A DNA stretch of 56,025 nt from Clostridia bacterium. Lineage in GTDB: Bacteria; Bacillota; Clostridia; Oscillospirales; CAG-272. The position numbers and the translations under genes are program-made. The notes under the pieces are model-generated. The model saw only the letters and a list, made by a program, of their open reading frames with translations. It made no database searches and was not told where the DNA came from. Below, in pieces: positions 55,875 through 56,025 of this stretch. The stretch is from contig JAGALA010000003.1 of NCBI GenBank assembly GCA_017625935.1, positions 1 through 56,025 on the forward strand. The letters are read 5' to 3'. Position 1 is the first letter of the stretch; every line of letters starts with the position of its first letter.

Positions 55875-56025
55875 GTGACACATTAAGGCACAACCATAAA
55901 CCACAAAAGGACAAAAACTGCCTATATACGGTATCGTTTGAAAAATAAGGTTGAAAAGCTACGCTTTTCTTCGTTATTGTGGTTTATTATCGCCGATTTT
56001 TGCTCTACCGTACACAAGTACGCCG
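55875..56025 (+). repeat. Dispersed repeat, family C, long copy 2 (runs off the window)
   Basis: TGACACATTAAGGCACAACCATAAACCACAA, then the same body as 54465-54600 with few differences, up to ACAAGTACGCC at the window edge. It lacks the hairpin insert of copy 1. Together the two copies flank the XRE and toxin-antitoxin genes as direct repeats. Confidence 0.8.

Overview
The window looks like a chromosomal piece of a low-to-mid GC, spore-lineage Firmicute (class Clostridia, probably a gut species). The evidence is HPr kinase, Mini-III RNase, a SpoIIQ-like M23 protein, strong AGGAGG ribosome sites, TTG starts, sigma-A promoters with 17-bp spacers, and a gut-type fructan locus. This placement is inferred from gene content only; no marker gene was compared.

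Layout. (1) 1-3424: end of an integrative/mobilizable element, with a coiled-coil/TM protein, a Sel1-repeat protein, a small 59-aa protein and a large serine recombinase. (2) 3425-7333: a beta-propeller lipoprotein and a membrane-bound XRE regulator, enclosed by two terminators with the same stem. (3) 7339-32123 (all minus strand): a roughly 25-kb fructan utilisation locus. It appears to read from one promoter at 32073-32101 that is bracketed by two TTGGAAAnGTTTCCAA palindromes. Order: sugar ABC ATPase (with a large coiled-coil insertion), membrane protein, PfkB fructokinase, GH32/CBM66 lipoprotein, LacI regulator, solute-binding protein, two permeases, LamG/GH32 lipoprotein, three proteins carrying eleven repeated fructan-binding-like modules, a 50-aa small protein, and a cytoplasmic GH32. 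(4) 32307-37736: pcrA, a GH2 and a GH39-like glycosidase. (5) 37885-39157: repeat-rich lipoprotein and tRNA-Leu(CAA). (6) 39299-39620: three tandem, very short transcription units, each with its own consensus promoter and terminator, just before mrnC. (7) 40316-54374: heterodimeric ABC exporter, a degenerate nucleotidyltransferase-like protein, CDF transporter, distant ThyX-like protein, M23 protein, sugar isomerase/oxidoreductase pair, phosphoesterase, a cluster of small hypothetical genes and hprK. (8) 54395-56025: dispersed repeats around an XRE regulator and a RelB/ParE-type toxin-antitoxin pair.

How the fructan locus would work (inference from families): surface lipoproteins and secreted binding proteins hold levan or inulin, the two exported GH32 enzymes release fructose or fructo-oligosaccharides, the binding protein and two permeases driven by the MsmX-type ATPase import them, the cytoplasmic GH32 finishes hydrolysis, and the PfkB kinase phosphorylates fructose. 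The LacI-family protein is the likely repressor. The strongest candidates for something undescribed are the three-member small-RNA array at 39299-39620, the coiled-coil insertion in the transporter ATPase, and the GH32 whose nucleophile motif is WMNEPH instead of WMNDPN.
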